Shown: piece after piece, positions 10,060-19,864 of the stretch | How positions within the stretch are numbered: the first letter of the stretch is position 1 | Layout: every line of letters starts with the position of its first letter | Origin: Psychrobacter glacincola | GTDB taxonomy: Bacteria; Pseudomonadota; Gammaproteobacteria; Pseudomonadales; Moraxellaceae | Direction: 5' to 3' | Assembly: GCF_904846215.1 (NCBI RefSeq) | Contig: NZ_CAJGZK010000005.1 | Location: forward strand, 117,825-181,824 | DNA: 64,000 nt | The notes under the pieces: model-generated | The model's input: the letters and a program-made list of their open reading frames with translations, nothing else | What the model was told of the DNA's origin: nothing | The model's database searches: none | Position numbers and translations under genes: made by a program

Positions 10060-10086
10060 CTTATTTTAACGAATAAGGGTATTTTT
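10055..10086 (+). terminator. Terminator-like hairpin overlapping the rpsM promoter -10
   Basis: AATACCTTATT pairs with AATAAGGGTATT (one bulged G, 6-nt loop), followed by a run of T. It could stop read-through from the spc operon. Transcripts starting at the promoter it overlaps would lack the left arm and so escape it. Confidence 0.5.
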
Positions 10087-10105
10087 CTTTAATGGAGAGA
10101 AATCA

Positions 10106-10462
10106 ATGGCTCGTATTGCCGGCGTAAACATTCCGGATAATAAGCATGCTGTTATTTCACTAACTTACATCTTTGGTGTAGGTCGTACCACTGCTCAGAA
10201 AATCTTAGAAGCAGTTGGCATTGCCCCTACTACTAAAGTCAGTCAGTTAGATGATACACAGTTAGATGCTATCCGTGCACAAGTTGCAGAATACATGACT
10301 GAAGGTGATCTTCGTCGTGAAGTGTCAATGAATATCAAGCGCTTGGTTGATCTTGGTTGTTACCGTGGCATCCGCCATCGTCGTAACTTGCCAGTTAGAG
10401 GTCAGAACACCAAGAACAACGCTCGTACTCGTAAGGGTCCGACACGCCCTCTCAAAAGATAA
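10106..10462 (+). CDS. rpsM: 30S ribosomal protein S13
   Basis: S13 contacts the P-site tRNA and forms head bridges with the 50S subunit. It is 118 residues, as in E. coli. It begins [19 protein letters not shown] and ends with the basic tail [26 protein letters not shown] precedes the start. In E. coli the rpsM leader is the target of S4 repression; I did not identify the pseudoknot here. Confidence 0.98.
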   Translation: MARIAGVNIPDNKHAVISLTYIFGVGRTTAQKILEAVGIAPTTKVSQLDDTQLDAIRAQVAEYMTEGDLRREVSMNIKRLVDLGCYRGIRHRRNLPVRGQNTKNNARTRKGPTRPLKR

Positions 10463-10482
10463 TTAACTTAGGAAGCTAAAAG

Positions 10483-10872
10483 ATGGCAAAAGACACTCGC
10501 AGTCGCAAAAAGGTGGCTCGTCGTTCAGTATCGGAGGGCATTGCCCATATCCATGCGTCTTTTAATAACACCATTGTTACGATTACCGATCGTCAAGGTA
10601 ATGCATTGGCTTGGGCCACTTCAGGTGGACAAGGCTTCCGTGGTTCACGTAAATCTACACCATTTGCAGCTCAGGTTGCAGCTGAAGTCGCTGGTAAAGC
10701 GGCTCAAGAATATGGTGTTAAGAATATCGATGTTTTGGTCAAAGGACCAGGACCGGGTCGTGAGTCTGCGGTAAGAGCACTAGGTGCATTGGGTTATAAA
10801 GTCAACAGCATCTCTGATGTAACCCCAATCCCACACAATGGTTGCCGTGCGCCGAAAAAGCGCCGCGTCTAA
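10483..10872 (+). CDS. rpsK: 30S ribosomal protein S11
   Basis: S11 is a platform protein that contacts mRNA at the E site. It is 129 residues, as in E. coli. Motifs [38 protein letters not shown] and the ending [13 protein letters not shown] are all conserved. It lies 20 nt after rpsM. Confidence 0.98.
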   Translation: MAKDTRSRKKVARRSVSEGIAHIHASFNNTIVTITDRQGNALAWATSGGQGFRGSRKSTPFAAQVAAEVAGKAAQEYGVKNIDVLVKGPGPGRESAVRALGALGYKVNSISDVTPIPHNGCRAPKKRRV

Positions 10873-10920
10873 TATTAAAGACGAAGCTTTTTATAATAGA
10901 AGCTTATAGGAGACATAACA

Positions 10921-11562
10921 ATGGCCCGTTATATTGGACCAAAACTCAAATTATCACGTCGTGAAGGCACTGACTTAGGTCTTAAGTCTGGTGTTAAACC
11001 ATACGACGTGAAAACGAAAAAATCGGCTCGTCCACCTGGTCAACATGGTGTTAGCCGTAACAAAAGCTCAGAGTACTCTTTACAGTTACGTGAAAAACAA
11101 AAAGTTAAGCGTATCTACGGTGTATTAGAGCGTCAGTTTGCAAACTACTATAAAGAAGCTGCTCGTAAGCGTGGCGCTACTGGTGAAAACTTGTTAGCAA
11201 TGCTTGAGAGCCGTCTAGATAACGTAGTATATCGTATGGGCTTTGGCTCTACGCGTGCTGAAGCACGTCAGTTAGTTAGCCATCGTACTGTTATGGTGAA
11301 AAAAGCTGGCCGTGATGAGTTTATTCGTGTGAATATTCCATCAATTCAGTTGCAAGATGGTGATGTCATCGCTATTCAAGAGAAGTCTCGCGAGCAATTA
11401 CGTATTAAGAACGCAATTGAACTGGCTACCCAACGTGGTATCCCAGAATGGCTAGATGTTGATCACAGCAAACTACAAGGCACGTTCAAAAAAGCGCCTG
11501 ATCGTATTGATCTACCTGCTGAAATCAACGAAAGCTTAATCGTTGAGCTATACTCTAAGTAA
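10921..11562 (+). CDS. rpsD: 30S ribosomal protein S4
   Basis: S4 nucleates 16S assembly and, in E. coli, autogenously represses the alpha operon. It is 213 residues (E. coli 206). It begins [19 protein letters not shown]. The S4 RNA-binding domain is clear ([20 protein letters not shown], then [12 protein letters not shown]). The N-terminal zinc-type cysteines of some homologues are absent. Confidence 0.98.
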   Translation: MARYIGPKLKLSRREGTDLGLKSGVKPYDVKTKKSARPPGQHGVSRNKSSEYSLQLREKQKVKRIYGVLERQFANYYKEAARKRGATGENLLAMLESRLDNVVYRMGFGSTRAEARQLVSHRTVMVKKAGRDEFIRVNIPSIQLQDGDVIAIQEKSREQLRIKNAIELATQRGIPEWLDVDHSKLQGTFKKAPDRIDLPAEINESLIVELYSK

Positions 11563-11571
11563 GTAACGTAC

Positions 11572-11601
11572 TGCTCGATGCTGTTCACATGGCATTGAGC
11601 A
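11572..11601 (+). other. Hairpin between rpsD and rpoA
   Basis: TGCTCGATGC pairs with GCATTGAGCA (one G-T pair) around a 10-nt loop. No T-run follows, so it is more likely an mRNA processing or stability element than a terminator. Confidence 0.35.
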
Positions 11602-11643
11602 ATTAGCGTTAATTAAACCAGTTTAATAAATCGAGGTGACATC

Positions 11644-12651
11644 ATGATGCTAAATGCAACTGAGTTTCTAACGCCGAACGCCATCAACGTGGACACGGTT
11701 AATGAAACGATTGCGAAAGTCACGCTCGAACCGTTAGAACGCGGCTTTGGGCATACCTTGGGTAATGCCTTACGTCGCATCTTGTTATCTTCATTACCTG
11801 GTGCTGCAGTCATTGAAGCTGAGATTGATGGTGTTGACCATGAATACTCAACGCTTGAAGGACTACAAGAAGATGTGCTTGATTTGCTTTTGAACTTAAA
11901 AGGTTTAGCAATCACTCTTCATGACCAAAATGAAGTATTTTTGACCTTGGATAAACAAGGTCCAGGCACTATTACTGCTGCAGACATCACGTTACCGCAC
12001 AATGTAGACATCATCAATCCAGAATTGGTATTGGGTACATTGAGTGACCGTGGTCATCTAAAGATGCGTTTGCGCGTAGTAATGGGTCGTGGATATGAGC
12101 CAGCAAACCAGCGCCGTGAAGATGGTGATACTAAAGCGATTGGACGCTTAAAGCTTGATGCAAGTTTTAGTCCTGTGCTTCGTGTTGCTTATCAGGTTGA
12201 GAACGCACGTGTAGAACAACGTACCGATCTTGATCGTCTTATCATTGAGCTTGAAACTAATGGCACTATAGATCCAGAAGAAGCAATTCGTAAAGCAGCC
12301 ACTATTTTACAACAACAGATTTCTATCTTTGTTGACCTAGAAGCTGAAGAAGCGCCTGAGCCTGTGAAAGAAAAAGAAGAGGTTGATCCGGTGCTATTAC
12401 GCCCTGTGGACGATCTTGAACTAACGGTTCGCTCAGCCAACTGCTTAAAAGCTGAAAACATTTACTATATCGGTGATTTGGTACAGCGTTCAGAGACTGA
12501 ACTTCTAAAAACCCCAAATCTTGGTAAGAAATCATTAACAGAAATCAAAGACGTACTAGCGTCTAAAGATTTGGAGCTTGGTATGCGCCTAGATAACTGG
12601 CCACCAGCTGATTTACGTGTTGATGATCGCTTTTCTTATCGTAGCCGTTAA
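11644..12651 (+). CDS. rpoA: RNA polymerase alpha subunit
   Basis: Alpha dimerises to start RNA polymerase assembly, and its C-terminal domain binds UP elements and activators. It is 335 residues (E. coli 329). The N-terminal domain has [20 protein letters not shown]. After an acidic Glu/Pro linker ([15 protein letters not shown]) comes the C-terminal domain, with [19 protein letters not shown] and [21 protein letters not shown] precedes the ATG; a second ATG follows directly, so the start may be one codon later. Confidence 0.98.
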   Translation: MMLNATEFLTPNAINVDTVNETIAKVTLEPLERGFGHTLGNALRRILLSSLPGAAVIEAEIDGVDHEYSTLEGLQEDVLDLLLNLKGLAITLHDQNEVFLTLDKQGPGTITAADITLPHNVDIINPELVLGTLSDRGHLKMRLRVVMGRGYEPANQRREDGDTKAIGRLKLDASFSPVLRVAYQVENARVEQRTDLDRLIIELETNGTIDPEEAIRKAATILQQQISIFVDLEAEEAPEPVKEKEEVDPVLLRPVDDLELTVRSANCLKAENIYYIGDLVQRSETELLKTPNLGKKSLTEIKDVLASKDLELGMRLDNWPPADLRVDDRFSYRSR

Positions 12652-12670
12652 ACTTTAAGGATTTTTGACT

Positions 12671-13030
12671 ATGCGCCATCGTAAGAGTGGAGTCAAGCTG
12701 GGTCGTACCGGCAGTCATCGTAAGGCAATGTTTCAGAACATGACCAACTCATTATTTGAGCATGAACTGATCAAAACAACTTTACCAAAAGCAAAAGAGT
12801 TACGTCGCGTTGCTGAGCCATTGATCACTATGGCTAAAGAAGACAGCGTTGCTAACCGTCGCTTGGCATTTAGCCGTATGCGTAGCAAAGCTATGGTAGG
12901 CAAATTATTTGGTACTCTTGGTCCTCGTTACCAAGCTCGTCCAGGTGGTTATTTGCGTATCGTAAAATGCGGTCATCGTGATGGTGACAATGCGCCTATG
13001 GCTTATGTAGAATTGGTTGATCGCGACTAA
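12671..13030 (+). CDS. rplQ: 50S ribosomal protein L17
   Basis: L17 is a large-subunit assembly protein and the last gene of the alpha operon. From ATG 12671 it is 119 residues (E. coli 127). It begins [20 protein letters not shown] and holds [17 protein letters not shown] sequence (here [20 protein letters not shown]). An in-frame TTG two codons earlier is not needed. AAGGATT precedes the start. Confidence 0.97.
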   Translation: MRHRKSGVKLGRTGSHRKAMFQNMTNSLFEHELIKTTLPKAKELRRVAEPLITMAKEDSVANRRLAFSRMRSKAMVGKLFGTLGPRYQARPGGYLRIVKCGHRDGDNAPMAYVELVDRD

Positions 13031-13060
13031 TTTTATAATAACCAAAATATGTATGTAAAA

Positions 13061-13088
13061 GAGCTCCAATTCAATTGGAGCTTTTTTT
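13061..13088 (+). terminator. Alpha-operon terminator
   Basis: GAGCTCCAATT and CAATTGGAGC form a near-perfect stem followed by seven T. It ends the ribosomal superoperon. Confidence 0.85.
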
Positions 13089-13153
13089 CGTCTAAAGTAT
13101 TTGTATCAGTCATTATTAGGGTGAGTATTTGAAAAATTGTAATAAATTTCTAT

Positions 13154-13771
13154 TTATAATAATGAATCCACATCGCCAGCACCCTGCCGAACGATTTCTG
13201 GTTGGCTGCTGGTCATATCAACGATCGTTGTCAGTTTAGTGGTTTTGATACCAGCATTGATTAGCCCATCTATCTGATTGCCCAATAATTCTTCGATCTC
13301 GAAAGGGTCATCTAGTATATCCTCTCGGTTTGGCAATATTAATGAGCTGGTCAAAATAGGTTCATCCATTGCCTCTAACAACGCCTGAGCAATAGCATTA
13401 CTTGGAACACGAATACCAATGGTTTTTTTCTTGGCATGTGCCAGTTTCCTCGGTACATCTTTGGTCGCATTTAAAATAAAGGTAATAGGTGCGGGTGTAT
13501 GCGCTTTAAGCTGTTTAAATTGGACATTGTCTACTGCGGCGTAATTGGCAATCTCACTTAAATCACGACAAAGTAAGGTAAATTGATGCTTATCATCAAG
13601 CGCGCGTATTTGCTTAAGTTTTTCTAATGCATCCTTTGCCCCTAAGCGACAGCCAAAGGCATAACTGGTATCAGTCGGATAAATAATTAATTGATCCTTA
13701 CGTAACAATTCTGCTACTTGTTCAATCAGCCTCGGCTGTGGATTTTCTGGATGAATATAAAATACTTGCAT
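13154..13771 (-). CDS. YciO-type Sua5/YrdC family protein
   Basis: A single-domain, 205-residue protein of the YrdC/Sua5 fold, which in TsaC makes threonylcarbamoyl-AMP for tRNA t6A. Visible motifs are LIIYPTDTSYAFGCRLGAKD, IRALDDKHQFTLLCRDL (the dinucleotide/RNA-binding region), APITFILNATKDVP and KTIGIRVPSN. The HQFTLLCRDLSE version of the loop resembles the YciO branch rather than TsaC, so I do not assign t6A synthesis. It stands alone on the minus strand, with its 3' end facing rplQ across the terminator. Confidence 0.8.
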   Translation of the reverse strand: MQVFYIHPENPQPRLIEQVAELLRKDQLIIYPTDTSYAFGCRLGAKDALEKLKQIRALDDKHQFTLLCRDLSEIANYAAVDNVQFKQLKAHTPAPITFILNATKDVPRKLAHAKKKTIGIRVPSNAIAQALLEAMDEPILTSSLILPNREDILDDPFEIEELLGNQIDGLINAGIKTTKLTTIVDMTSSQPEIVRQGAGDVDSLL

Positions 13772-14014
13772 AATAAATCCTTATTTTATAATTATTAGAG
13801 TTTGGTTACTGGGGAAGTCGTAATAATAACGTTTTTAGTGTTGTAAGCTACTGATGTTATTTACGCTAAAATATCGTATTAAACATTAGTATAGCGCAAA
13901 GTAAATATAGTTTTATGAGCAAGCCGTTAATGTGAGTAGAGAATCGTTAACAATAGCCAGTGGTATAAGACGTTTCGATACGAGTAATAAAAGAGCTTAC
14001 ACGATTGGATTTAG

Positions 14015-14812
14015 TTAAGATAAAGCACAGAGAGCGAGTAGGGCTTGAAGCAAGGTTTTAGCGTCAGATGGCAAGGTATCTGGTTTAGTAATATATGTCT
14101 GAGCTTGTTGATAGACATCCTGAGCGAAGGTGCTGCTACTGGTATCAAAATCTGCATATAAATTGTCCTGTGATACTTGAAAAGGTCGTCCACAAGCTAA
14201 TGTAAGCAAACACTCTATAGCTTGTGGCTTAACCTCAACACGTTCAAATGCCTGCTGCTGAGCCGCTGAGCGTCCGTCGGCTGCATACCAGTAGCCAAAG
14301 TCAGGTAGCTGCCTACGTCGCTTACCTGCCACAAAAAAATGGCTACACTCATGCAGTGCACTGGCAAAAAATCCATGGGCAAACTCAATTCTTGCGGGTT
14401 GATTATCTTGGGCAGGGAAGTATTCGGGTTCGCCAGTGCTACGAACCAATATGACCTGTTTGCTAATAAATAAATGATTAAAGAGTTCGATAAGCCAGTC
14501 AGTCAATGCTTGCTCAATATCTTCAAACGACAATTCATCTTGTGAAGTAATACCGGTTAAAGTATTTTGAGTAACTTTACCTTCTTTGATAGGCTCAATG
14601 AACCCTTTAGAGGAATGAATCAAATAATTACTAGCGAGATATTGCCACTGTAATGACAGTTTTTTTAATGTGGCATCTGTCTCAACATTGCTACTGGGAT
14701 CATTAAGGTTTGTTTTTTGACTTTGCAATTCATTCAAACGTTGCAAGAAATCTTTGGCTTCAATAGAAGATAGTAAACTGGAAAAATCAGGAGAAGCGGT
14801 AGGCGATATCAT
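14015..14812 (-). CDS. epmC: EpmC/YfcM-like elongation factor P hydroxylase
   Basis: EpmC hydroxylates the modified lysine of elongation factor P. The segment HGFFASALHECSHFFVAG contains an HExxH-type metal site (HECSH). RRRQLPDFGYWYAADGRS, then a run through FERVEVKPQAIECLL, then GRPFQVSQDNL match the YfcM family in order. From ATG 14812 it is 265 residues, with a poorly conserved N-terminal half; a TTG at 14830 would add six residues, and neither start has a clear ribosome binding site. Sure of family, less of start. Confidence 0.82.
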   Translation of the reverse strand: MISPTASPDFSSLLSSIEAKDFLQRLNELQSQKTNLNDPSSNVETDATLKKLSLQWQYLASNYLIHSSKGFIEPIKEGKVTQNTLTGITSQDELSFEDIEQALTDWLIELFNHLFISKQVILVRSTGEPEYFPAQDNQPARIEFAHGFFASALHECSHFFVAGKRRRQLPDFGYWYAADGRSAAQQQAFERVEVKPQAIECLLTLACGRPFQVSQDNLYADFDTSSSTFAQDVYQQAQTYITKPDTLPSDAKTLLQALLALCALS

Positions 14813-14995
14813 AAATAAAACTTTAACCAAGTAAAAGATAACAGAGCAAGATGTTCTATTTTTTTAGGCAAACACTGACAGGTAAAAATGCATCACTATC
14901 AAAAAATATTAACACACTAGCGCTAGCGCAATAGGGCACTTTCCGTTAGTATGGCAGGCAATATTATACACCGTTTTTGATCAATGAGGCCGCGT

Positions 14996-15589
14996 ATGTC
15001 AAGCACCCAAGATAACAAGTCGTCAGCGCTTCATGCTGGTAAAGTACAAGTGCCTACATCAACCAGCATGCCTGATAATATCTCTTTAAATAAATGGGAA
15101 GATACTGGTTTTGAATGGGCAGGTGAAGCTGCTCCCAGCTCTTTTGAGCGTCTTGCGACTATTTTAGCCACAGAGCATGAACAATCAAATATCGTACTAA
15201 ATACCAACCTGTATCGTCGTAACAATGTACTGCATTTGGCTTTTACATTGACTGGTGAAGTCTGGCTGACTTGCCAGCGCTGTTTGCAACCGATTGCCGT
15301 TGACTTGAGTGATGAGTATGATATCGCGCTTCTTGATAATGAAAGCCAAATACGCCTAGTCAATGAAGAGCAAGATTATTTATTGTTAGAAGAGATTGTC
15401 ACTGAACAATCGCCAGAGCGACTATTACCATTTAAAAAATTGGTAGAAGATGAAATTTTGCTTAAAACACCAATGGCACCAAAGCATGATGACTGTGAAA
15501 TGAGTGTTGAGCAGTTTGGTGAAATACCTGAAGAAGAAGAAACGGAAAATCCTTTTGCTGCTTTAGCGTCTTTAAAAGGTAAATTATAA
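14996..15589 (+). CDS. yceD: YceD family (DUF177) 23S rRNA accumulation protein
   Basis: YceD is needed for normal 23S rRNA accumulation in E. coli and is nearly always next to rpmF, as here. From ATG 14996 it is 197 residues; GAGG (14986-14989) sits 6 nt upstream, which favours it over ATG 14984. The family core LTGEVWLTCQRCLQP with its CxxC pair is visible, followed by acidic stretches and a C-terminal NPFAALASLKGKL. Confidence 0.9.
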   Translation: MSSTQDNKSSALHAGKVQVPTSTSMPDNISLNKWEDTGFEWAGEAAPSSFERLATILATEHEQSNIVLNTNLYRRNNVLHLAFTLTGEVWLTCQRCLQPIAVDLSDEYDIALLDNESQIRLVNEEQDYLLLEEIVTEQSPERLLPFKKLVEDEILLKTPMAPKHDDCEMSVEQFGEIPEEEETENPFAALASLKGKL

Positions 15590-15699
15590 CGCTATAAACG
15601 GTATCTATAAAACATATGTCGGAATATGTTCTACTATCTTTTTGCAGGCTTTATGCAGAAGAGTGAAAAGCAGGGCTTTATTAATCCGCCAAACATGCG

Positions 15700-15705
15700 T
15701 ATAAT
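15700..15705 (+). promoter_or_regulatory. Candidate -10 of an rpmF promoter
   Basis: A consensus TATAAT preceded by ATGCG sits in the 285-nt spacer between yceD and rpmF. The matching -35 is poor (TTTATT, about 17 bp upstream). It is plausible as an extra promoter for rpmF. Confidence 0.35.
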
Positions 15706-15874
15706 GTCCCGTTTATTGCATTCTAGCAATCTGCCACTGGCAGAGAGAAGCTAACCTTGCAGACTATTTAACTAATGATGCATAAGACCTAGGTTGTTGT
15801 GATTACATAGCCTCTGTCAGTGTCGATTAAAGCTGAATTTCAAGCTTATCCCTTTTAAGTATAGGAGCTATATC

Positions 15875-16057
15875 ATGGCCGTTCAAAAAAGTCGTAAAAG
15901 TCGTTCTCGTCGTGACATGCGCCGTTCACATCATCGTATGGAAATCGCTGAGATAAGCGTTGATGCTACTACTGGTGAAAAACATCGTCGTCATCACATG
16001 ACCAAAGATGGTTTTTATCGTGGTCGTCAGTTGTTTAAAGTAAGTCAAGACGCTTAA
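15875..16057 (+). CDS. rpmF: 50S ribosomal protein L32
   Basis: L32 is a small protein near the E site of the 50S subunit. It is 60 residues (E. coli 57), beginning [20 protein letters not shown], with the conserved [20 protein letters not shown] near the C-terminus. It lacks the zinc cysteines of some L32 forms, as in E. coli. TAGGAG lies upstream. Confidence 0.96.
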
Positions 16058-16153
16058 TTTATTGTTATTTGATGGCGGCTAAAGATTATGATGGTTTTAT
16101 GACTGTCAATGCTCTTTATCACGCCATTATCCAGCAATTGGTTTGAGCTAACG

Positions 16154-16207
16154 AAAGCCAAGTTATTTCGCTATCATATATTATGTGGCTAAATAACTTG
16201 GCTTTTT
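16154..16207 (+). terminator. rpmF terminator
   Basis: Perfect 15-bp arms AAAGCCAAGTTATTT (16154-16168) and AAATAACTTGGCTTT (16191-16205), followed by T's. The loop is 22 nt. Confidence 0.75.
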
Positions 16208-16308
16208 GCTATGGGTTTTTTAGCGCTAATTTTGCAGTAATATTTATTGACTATTGGCTCTTGATGACCGTTTTAACGCTTTAGTGATGAAGCAGTAGCT
16301 ATTTTAAC

Positions 16309-16453
16309 TATAGTCGGTCCTAAATAAAAGAAATACAAATGTTATAAGGTACTACTGGGGTTAATTTTTCTTGCTTGCTGTGCCTACGCGGACAGAGGCT
16401 GCGAATAATTAACCCCGGTAGTTCTGTGCCCTTTTAAAAATGGATTAACTATA
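16309..16453 (+). repeat. Dispersed palindromic repeat, copy A (subtype 2 ends)
   Basis: 145 bp bounded by TATAGTC and ACTATA. An internal inverted repeat (ACTACTGGGGTTAAT / ATTAACCCCGGTAGT) frames the core TTGCTTGCTGTGCCTACG...CAGAGGCTGC found in all six copies. The end sequences (ATAAAAGAAA at left, TTTTAAAA-TGGATTAAC at right) match copy C. Confidence 0.85.
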
Positions 16454-16680
16454 TCTATTATAAATCCTCTCATAGGACTTATCAGAGCACGACAAACAAT
16501 TAACTTTCTAGTAGCTTTGTTAATTACCGATGTCAGTGTATAGTTTCATAAGAGCATGCTGTCTTAAAGGACTAGTGGCAGTAACGGCTCTATAAAATAA
16601 ATATCTTATTATAGTCTTTAACTCTACGATTAACCCCATTCACGCTAGGGGTGTTCCCAATCAAATAAGGAATATTGGTT

Positions 16681-17649
16681 ATGGGCTCTGTACCCGATAT
16701 GATAAAAAAACAACCAACGCGTATTGCAATTTTGTTTCCTGGGCAAGGCTCACAAGTCGTCGGTATGACAAGCGAGCTTGCTGAAACGTATCCTGAAATC
16801 CTTGAAACCTTTACTGAGGCAAGTGTAGCCCTTGGTGAGGATTTATGGGCAATTTGTCAGGACGAAGATAAGCTCAATCAAACGCAATATACGCAGCCCG
16901 CATTACTAACGGCTAGCATTGCTATTTGGCGTATCCTACAACAAAAAATAAAAGATAAGCCCTGTTATCTAGCCGGCCATTCTCTTGGGGAATATAGTGC
17001 CCTTTGCGCCGCTGGTGTGCTGTCACTGGCTGATGCCGTAAAACTGGTACATAAGCGTGGTCAGTTAATGCAAGACGCTGTTGTGGGTATAGATACGGCT
17101 ATGGCAGCAGTGTTGGGCTTAGAGGATCATAGAGTCGAAAATTTGTGTGAACAAGCCACCGAGCATGTGGATGATGCAATTGTTGGCGCTGCAAATTTTA
17201 ATAGCCCAGGGCAGGTTGTGGTTTCTGGTAATGCAGCAGGCGTCAAAGCGGTCATTGATAAAGTGCAAAATACGGGCAAAAAAGCCATTCCATTAAAGGT
17301 CAGCGTGCCGTCACACTGCGCTTTGATGGAGCCTGCTAGTAAAGCGTTGGCTCAAGAGCTCGCCTCAATTAAGTTCGATCAAGCATTGATTCCTGTGATT
17401 CAGAACCGTCATGCGCGTGTTGAAACCAGTGCGGTAGGTATCAAGGACGCTTTAATCGAACAATTAAGTCAGCCAGTACTGTGGTCAAAAACCATGCAAG
17501 CGCTTTCTGACAAACAAATTAATATTTTAATCGAGTGTGGTAGTGGTAACGTCTTAAGTAATTTAGCAAAGCGCCAAGCGCATCCCATTATAAGTTATCC
17601 GACTGACAAACTCGCCCGTCTAGAAAAATTGCTGGAGGTATTATCATGA
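16681..17649 (+). CDS. fabD: Malonyl-CoA:ACP transacylase
   Basis: FabD moves the malonyl group from CoA to ACP, supplying the extender for type II fatty acid synthesis. From ATG 16681 it is 322 residues (E. coli 309). AILFPGQGSQVVGM, the nucleophile elbow AGHSLGEYSALCAAG with its serine, and VSVPSHCALMEPA with the catalytic histidine are all present. AAGGAA lies 8-10 nt upstream. The stop overlaps the fabG ATG (ATGA). Confidence 0.96.
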   Translation: MGSVPDMIKKQPTRIAILFPGQGSQVVGMTSELAETYPEILETFTEASVALGEDLWAICQDEDKLNQTQYTQPALLTASIAIWRILQQKIKDKPCYLAGHSLGEYSALCAAGVLSLADAVKLVHKRGQLMQDAVVGIDTAMAAVLGLEDHRVENLCEQATEHVDDAIVGAANFNSPGQVVVSGNAAGVKAVIDKVQNTGKKAIPLKVSVPSHCALMEPASKALAQELASIKFDQALIPVIQNRHARVETSAVGIKDALIEQLSQPVLWSKTMQALSDKQINILIECGSGNVLSNLAKRQAHPIISYPTDKLARLEKLLEVLS

Positions 17650-18374
17650 GCCGTACGATCACATTAGTAACAGGCGCAAGCCGCGGTATCGGCAAAGCTG
17701 TCGCCAAACGCTTTGCTAAAGAAGGACACTTTGTTATTGGTACTGCCACCACTGAAAAAGGCGCTGCACAGATTGATGAATATCTACACGATAGCGGCGG
17801 CATTGGTCGAGTGCTAGATGTACGCTATACTGCGCAGATTGACAAGCTATTTGAAGAGATAGAAAGCGTTTACGGAGCCGTTCAAGTATTGGTGAACAAT
17901 GCCGGTATCACGCAAGACGGTTTACTGATGCGTATGAAAGATGAAGATTGGGACAATGTGGTTGATACCAATCTGACTTCTGTTTATCGTATGAGTAAAC
18001 GTGCCATTCGCGGCATGATGAAAGCGCGCCGCGGTCGTATCATCAACATCACCTCTGTGGTAGCGCAAATGGGTAATGCAGGTCAATCTAACTATGCGGC
18101 GACTAAAGCTGGCGTAGAAGGTTTTAGCCGTACGCTCGCGCGCGAAATTGGCTCACGCCAAGTGACCATTAACTGCGTTGCGCCAGGTTTAATTGAAACC
18201 GATATGACCGATGAGCTTGATGAGCGCTTATTGAATTCAATGCTAGATGCAGTGCCTATCAGCCGCCTTGGTCAGCCAGAAGATATCGCGGCAGCCGTAC
18301 TGTTTCTTGCGAGTGATGAAGCCAGCTATATCACAGGTGCAGTTTTGCCTGTCAATGGCGGCATGTATATGTAG
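17646..18374 (+). CDS. fabG: 3-oxoacyl-ACP reductase
   Basis: FabG is the NADPH-dependent first reductase of fatty acid elongation, a short-chain dehydrogenase. It is 242 residues (E. coli 244). The nucleotide-binding TGASRGIGKAVAKRF, NNAGITQDGLLMRM, the catalytic Ser in NITSVVAQMGNAGQ and the YAATKAG Tyr-Lys pair are visible, ending with YITGAVLPVNGGMYM. It is coupled to fabD and followed by acpP. Confidence 0.97.
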   Translation: MSRTITLVTGASRGIGKAVAKRFAKEGHFVIGTATTEKGAAQIDEYLHDSGGIGRVLDVRYTAQIDKLFEEIESVYGAVQVLVNNAGITQDGLLMRMKDEDWDNVVDTNLTSVYRMSKRAIRGMMKARRGRIINITSVVAQMGNAGQSNYAATKAGVEGFSRTLAREIGSRQVTINCVAPGLIETDMTDELDERLLNSMLDAVPISRLGQPEDIAAAVLFLASDEASYITGAVLPVNGGMYM

Positions 18375-18687
18375 CAGTTTGCTGTTAGCTTTTACCCAAT
18401 CATTAGATAACGTTGCGTTAAAAGCTTAAGTGTTACATAGTTATAATAAAAAACTCTGTGAACGAGTGTAAACTATAAAAAAGGGTGCTATAATGTCGAA
18501 TACTTTTAAGTCAAAGCCCTGTATGATAGCAAGACTTTACTAGATATTAGTCAGGATATATAACTTGTTATAGTATACTCAGATGGTTACATGGGTCTGA
18601 AAATCCCACTTATATACAATGCTGTAGCAGCTAATCACGTTACTATGGTAGTTTGTCAAAATAATAGATCAAAAAGGAGAGATTTAC
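18375..18687 (+). other. Spacer fabG-acpP
   Basis: A 313-nt A/T-rich spacer. The only signal I can support is the extended -10 at 18486-18494. It suggests that acpP is made mainly from its own promoter, as is usual for this abundant protein. Confidence 0.5.
18486..18494 (+). promoter_or_regulatory. Candidate acpP promoter (extended -10)
   Basis: TGC-TATAAT forms an extended -10 with a weak -35 (GTGTAA) about 17 bp upstream. It leaves a leader of nearly 190 nt before acpP. Confidence 0.45.
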
Positions 18688-18924
18688 ATGAGTAATGATA
18701 CCGAGCAAAGAGTTAAAGCTGCAGTAGCTGAGCAATTAGGTATGAATGTTGAAGATATCAACAATGATGCTTCATTTATGGAAGACTTAGGCGCTGATTC
18801 ATTGGATCTCGTTGAGTTGGTTATGTCGTTTGAGAGCGACTTTGGCATCACAATTCCTGATGAAGATTCAGCAGAATTAACGACTGTTCAAAAAGCAATC
18901 GACTATGTACAAGCACAGCTATAA
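18688..18924 (+). CDS. acpP: Acyl carrier protein
   Basis: ACP carries growing acyl chains on a 4'-phosphopantetheine. It is 78 residues, the same as E. coli, and highly acidic. The attachment serine lies in [23 protein letters not shown] precedes the ATG. It follows fabD-fabG in the usual order. Confidence 0.97.
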   Translation: MSNDTEQRVKAAVAEQLGMNVEDINNDASFMEDLGADSLDLVELVMSFESDFGITIPDEDSAELTTVQKAIDYVQAQL

Positions 18925-18952
18925 TTAGCCACTTGCTCAGTAAGTCATAGAG

Positions 18953-18983
18953 CCGCTTATCTTAATAGATAAGCGGTTTTTTT
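18953..18983 (+). terminator. acpP terminator
   Basis: CCGCTTATC and GATAAGCGG form a perfect 9-bp stem with a 6-nt loop, followed by seven T. Confidence 0.9.
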
Positions 18984-19206
18984 ACGGCCATTATTTTTCT
19001 TTATACAAGTCATGCATATCTGCTCAATTGGCCATTACGTTAACATTGGCTACGCCAAATCAACATTACTCAACATACTCTTACTATTCATCGCACAAGC
19101 CTTTGCCTATACTCATTATGGAAAGCAAAAAACTGGTAACTGACCATGGTTATCATTAGAAAAATAAAGATGCATAATAAATAACAATATTTCAAGGAGT
19201 AGTTAT

Positions 19207-19713
19207 ATGGGTATGTTCAGTTTTGCAAAAGACATTGGCGATAAGATTTTTAATCGTGATGACGCCAAACATGATGCTAAAGCAGAAACAAAAGCAGATG
19301 CTAATACCCCAGTACAGAGTACTGAGCCTTCAGCGCAGTCAGTAGCCAATATTTTACTTCGCCATATTCAGCAGCAAAATCTGAATATCAGCGATTTAAA
19401 AGTTAAATATAATGGTTCAACCGATACCGCAGAGATCAGCGGTAAAGCCAAGACCCAAGCCGACCGCGAAAAAGCAATCATTGCCACTGGTAATGTACAG
19501 AATGTCGCTAAAGTGATTGATAATATCGATGTTGAACAGCAGGCTCCTGAGTCGACTATGTATACGGTAAAGTCTGGTGACAGCTTATCTAAAATTGCAA
19601 AAGACGTTTATGGTTCAACTGGCGATTATATGAAGATATTTGAAGCCAATAAGCCTATGCTGTCTGATCCAGACAAGATTTATCCTGGTCAAGTACTACG
19701 TATTCCTAAATAA
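19207..19713 (+). CDS. kbp: Kbp-like potassium-binding protein (BON + LysM)
   Basis: Kbp (YgaU) is a small K+-binding protein made under osmotic and general stress in E. coli. It is 168 residues (E. coli 149). It starts MGMFSFAKDIGDKIFN, as in the family. A BON domain spans about 45-108 and a C-terminal LysM domain about 118-166 (YTVKSGDSLSKIAKDVYG, then IFEANKPMLSDPDKIYPGQ). The extra length is an Ala/Lys/Thr-rich insert after residue 20. No signal peptide, so probably cytoplasmic. Confidence 0.88.
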   Translation: MGMFSFAKDIGDKIFNRDDAKHDAKAETKADANTPVQSTEPSAQSVANILLRHIQQQNLNISDLKVKYNGSTDTAEISGKAKTQADREKAIIATGNVQNVAKVIDNIDVEQQAPESTMYTVKSGDSLSKIAKDVYGSTGDYMKIFEANKPMLSDPDKIYPGQVLRIPK

Positions 19714-19800
19714 TTAGAATTGTCTAACTGGTCATTGGTATCTAAATACTCACATTGTTTTAGATAATTGTTGTTTTGAATACTTGGAATATGACTTAAT

Positions 19801-19832
19801 AAAAAACACCTCATGATAAGAGGTGTTTTTTT
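19801..19832. terminator. Bidirectional terminator kbp/queG
   Basis: CACCTC / GAGGTG with A6 on one side and T-run on the other, between two convergent genes. It works in principle for both. Confidence 0.85.
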
Positions 19833-19864
19833 ATGTATAAAATATAGATTTAAAAATTAGACTT

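Larger units (their letters stand above)
16058..16680 (+). other. Non-coding spacer rpmF-fabD
   Basis: This 623-nt stretch holds the rpmF terminator (16154-16207) and one copy of the dispersed palindromic repeat (16309-16453). The remaining 16454-16680 presumably carries the fab promoter; I see no clear hexamers and no credible small gene. Confidence 0.6.
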
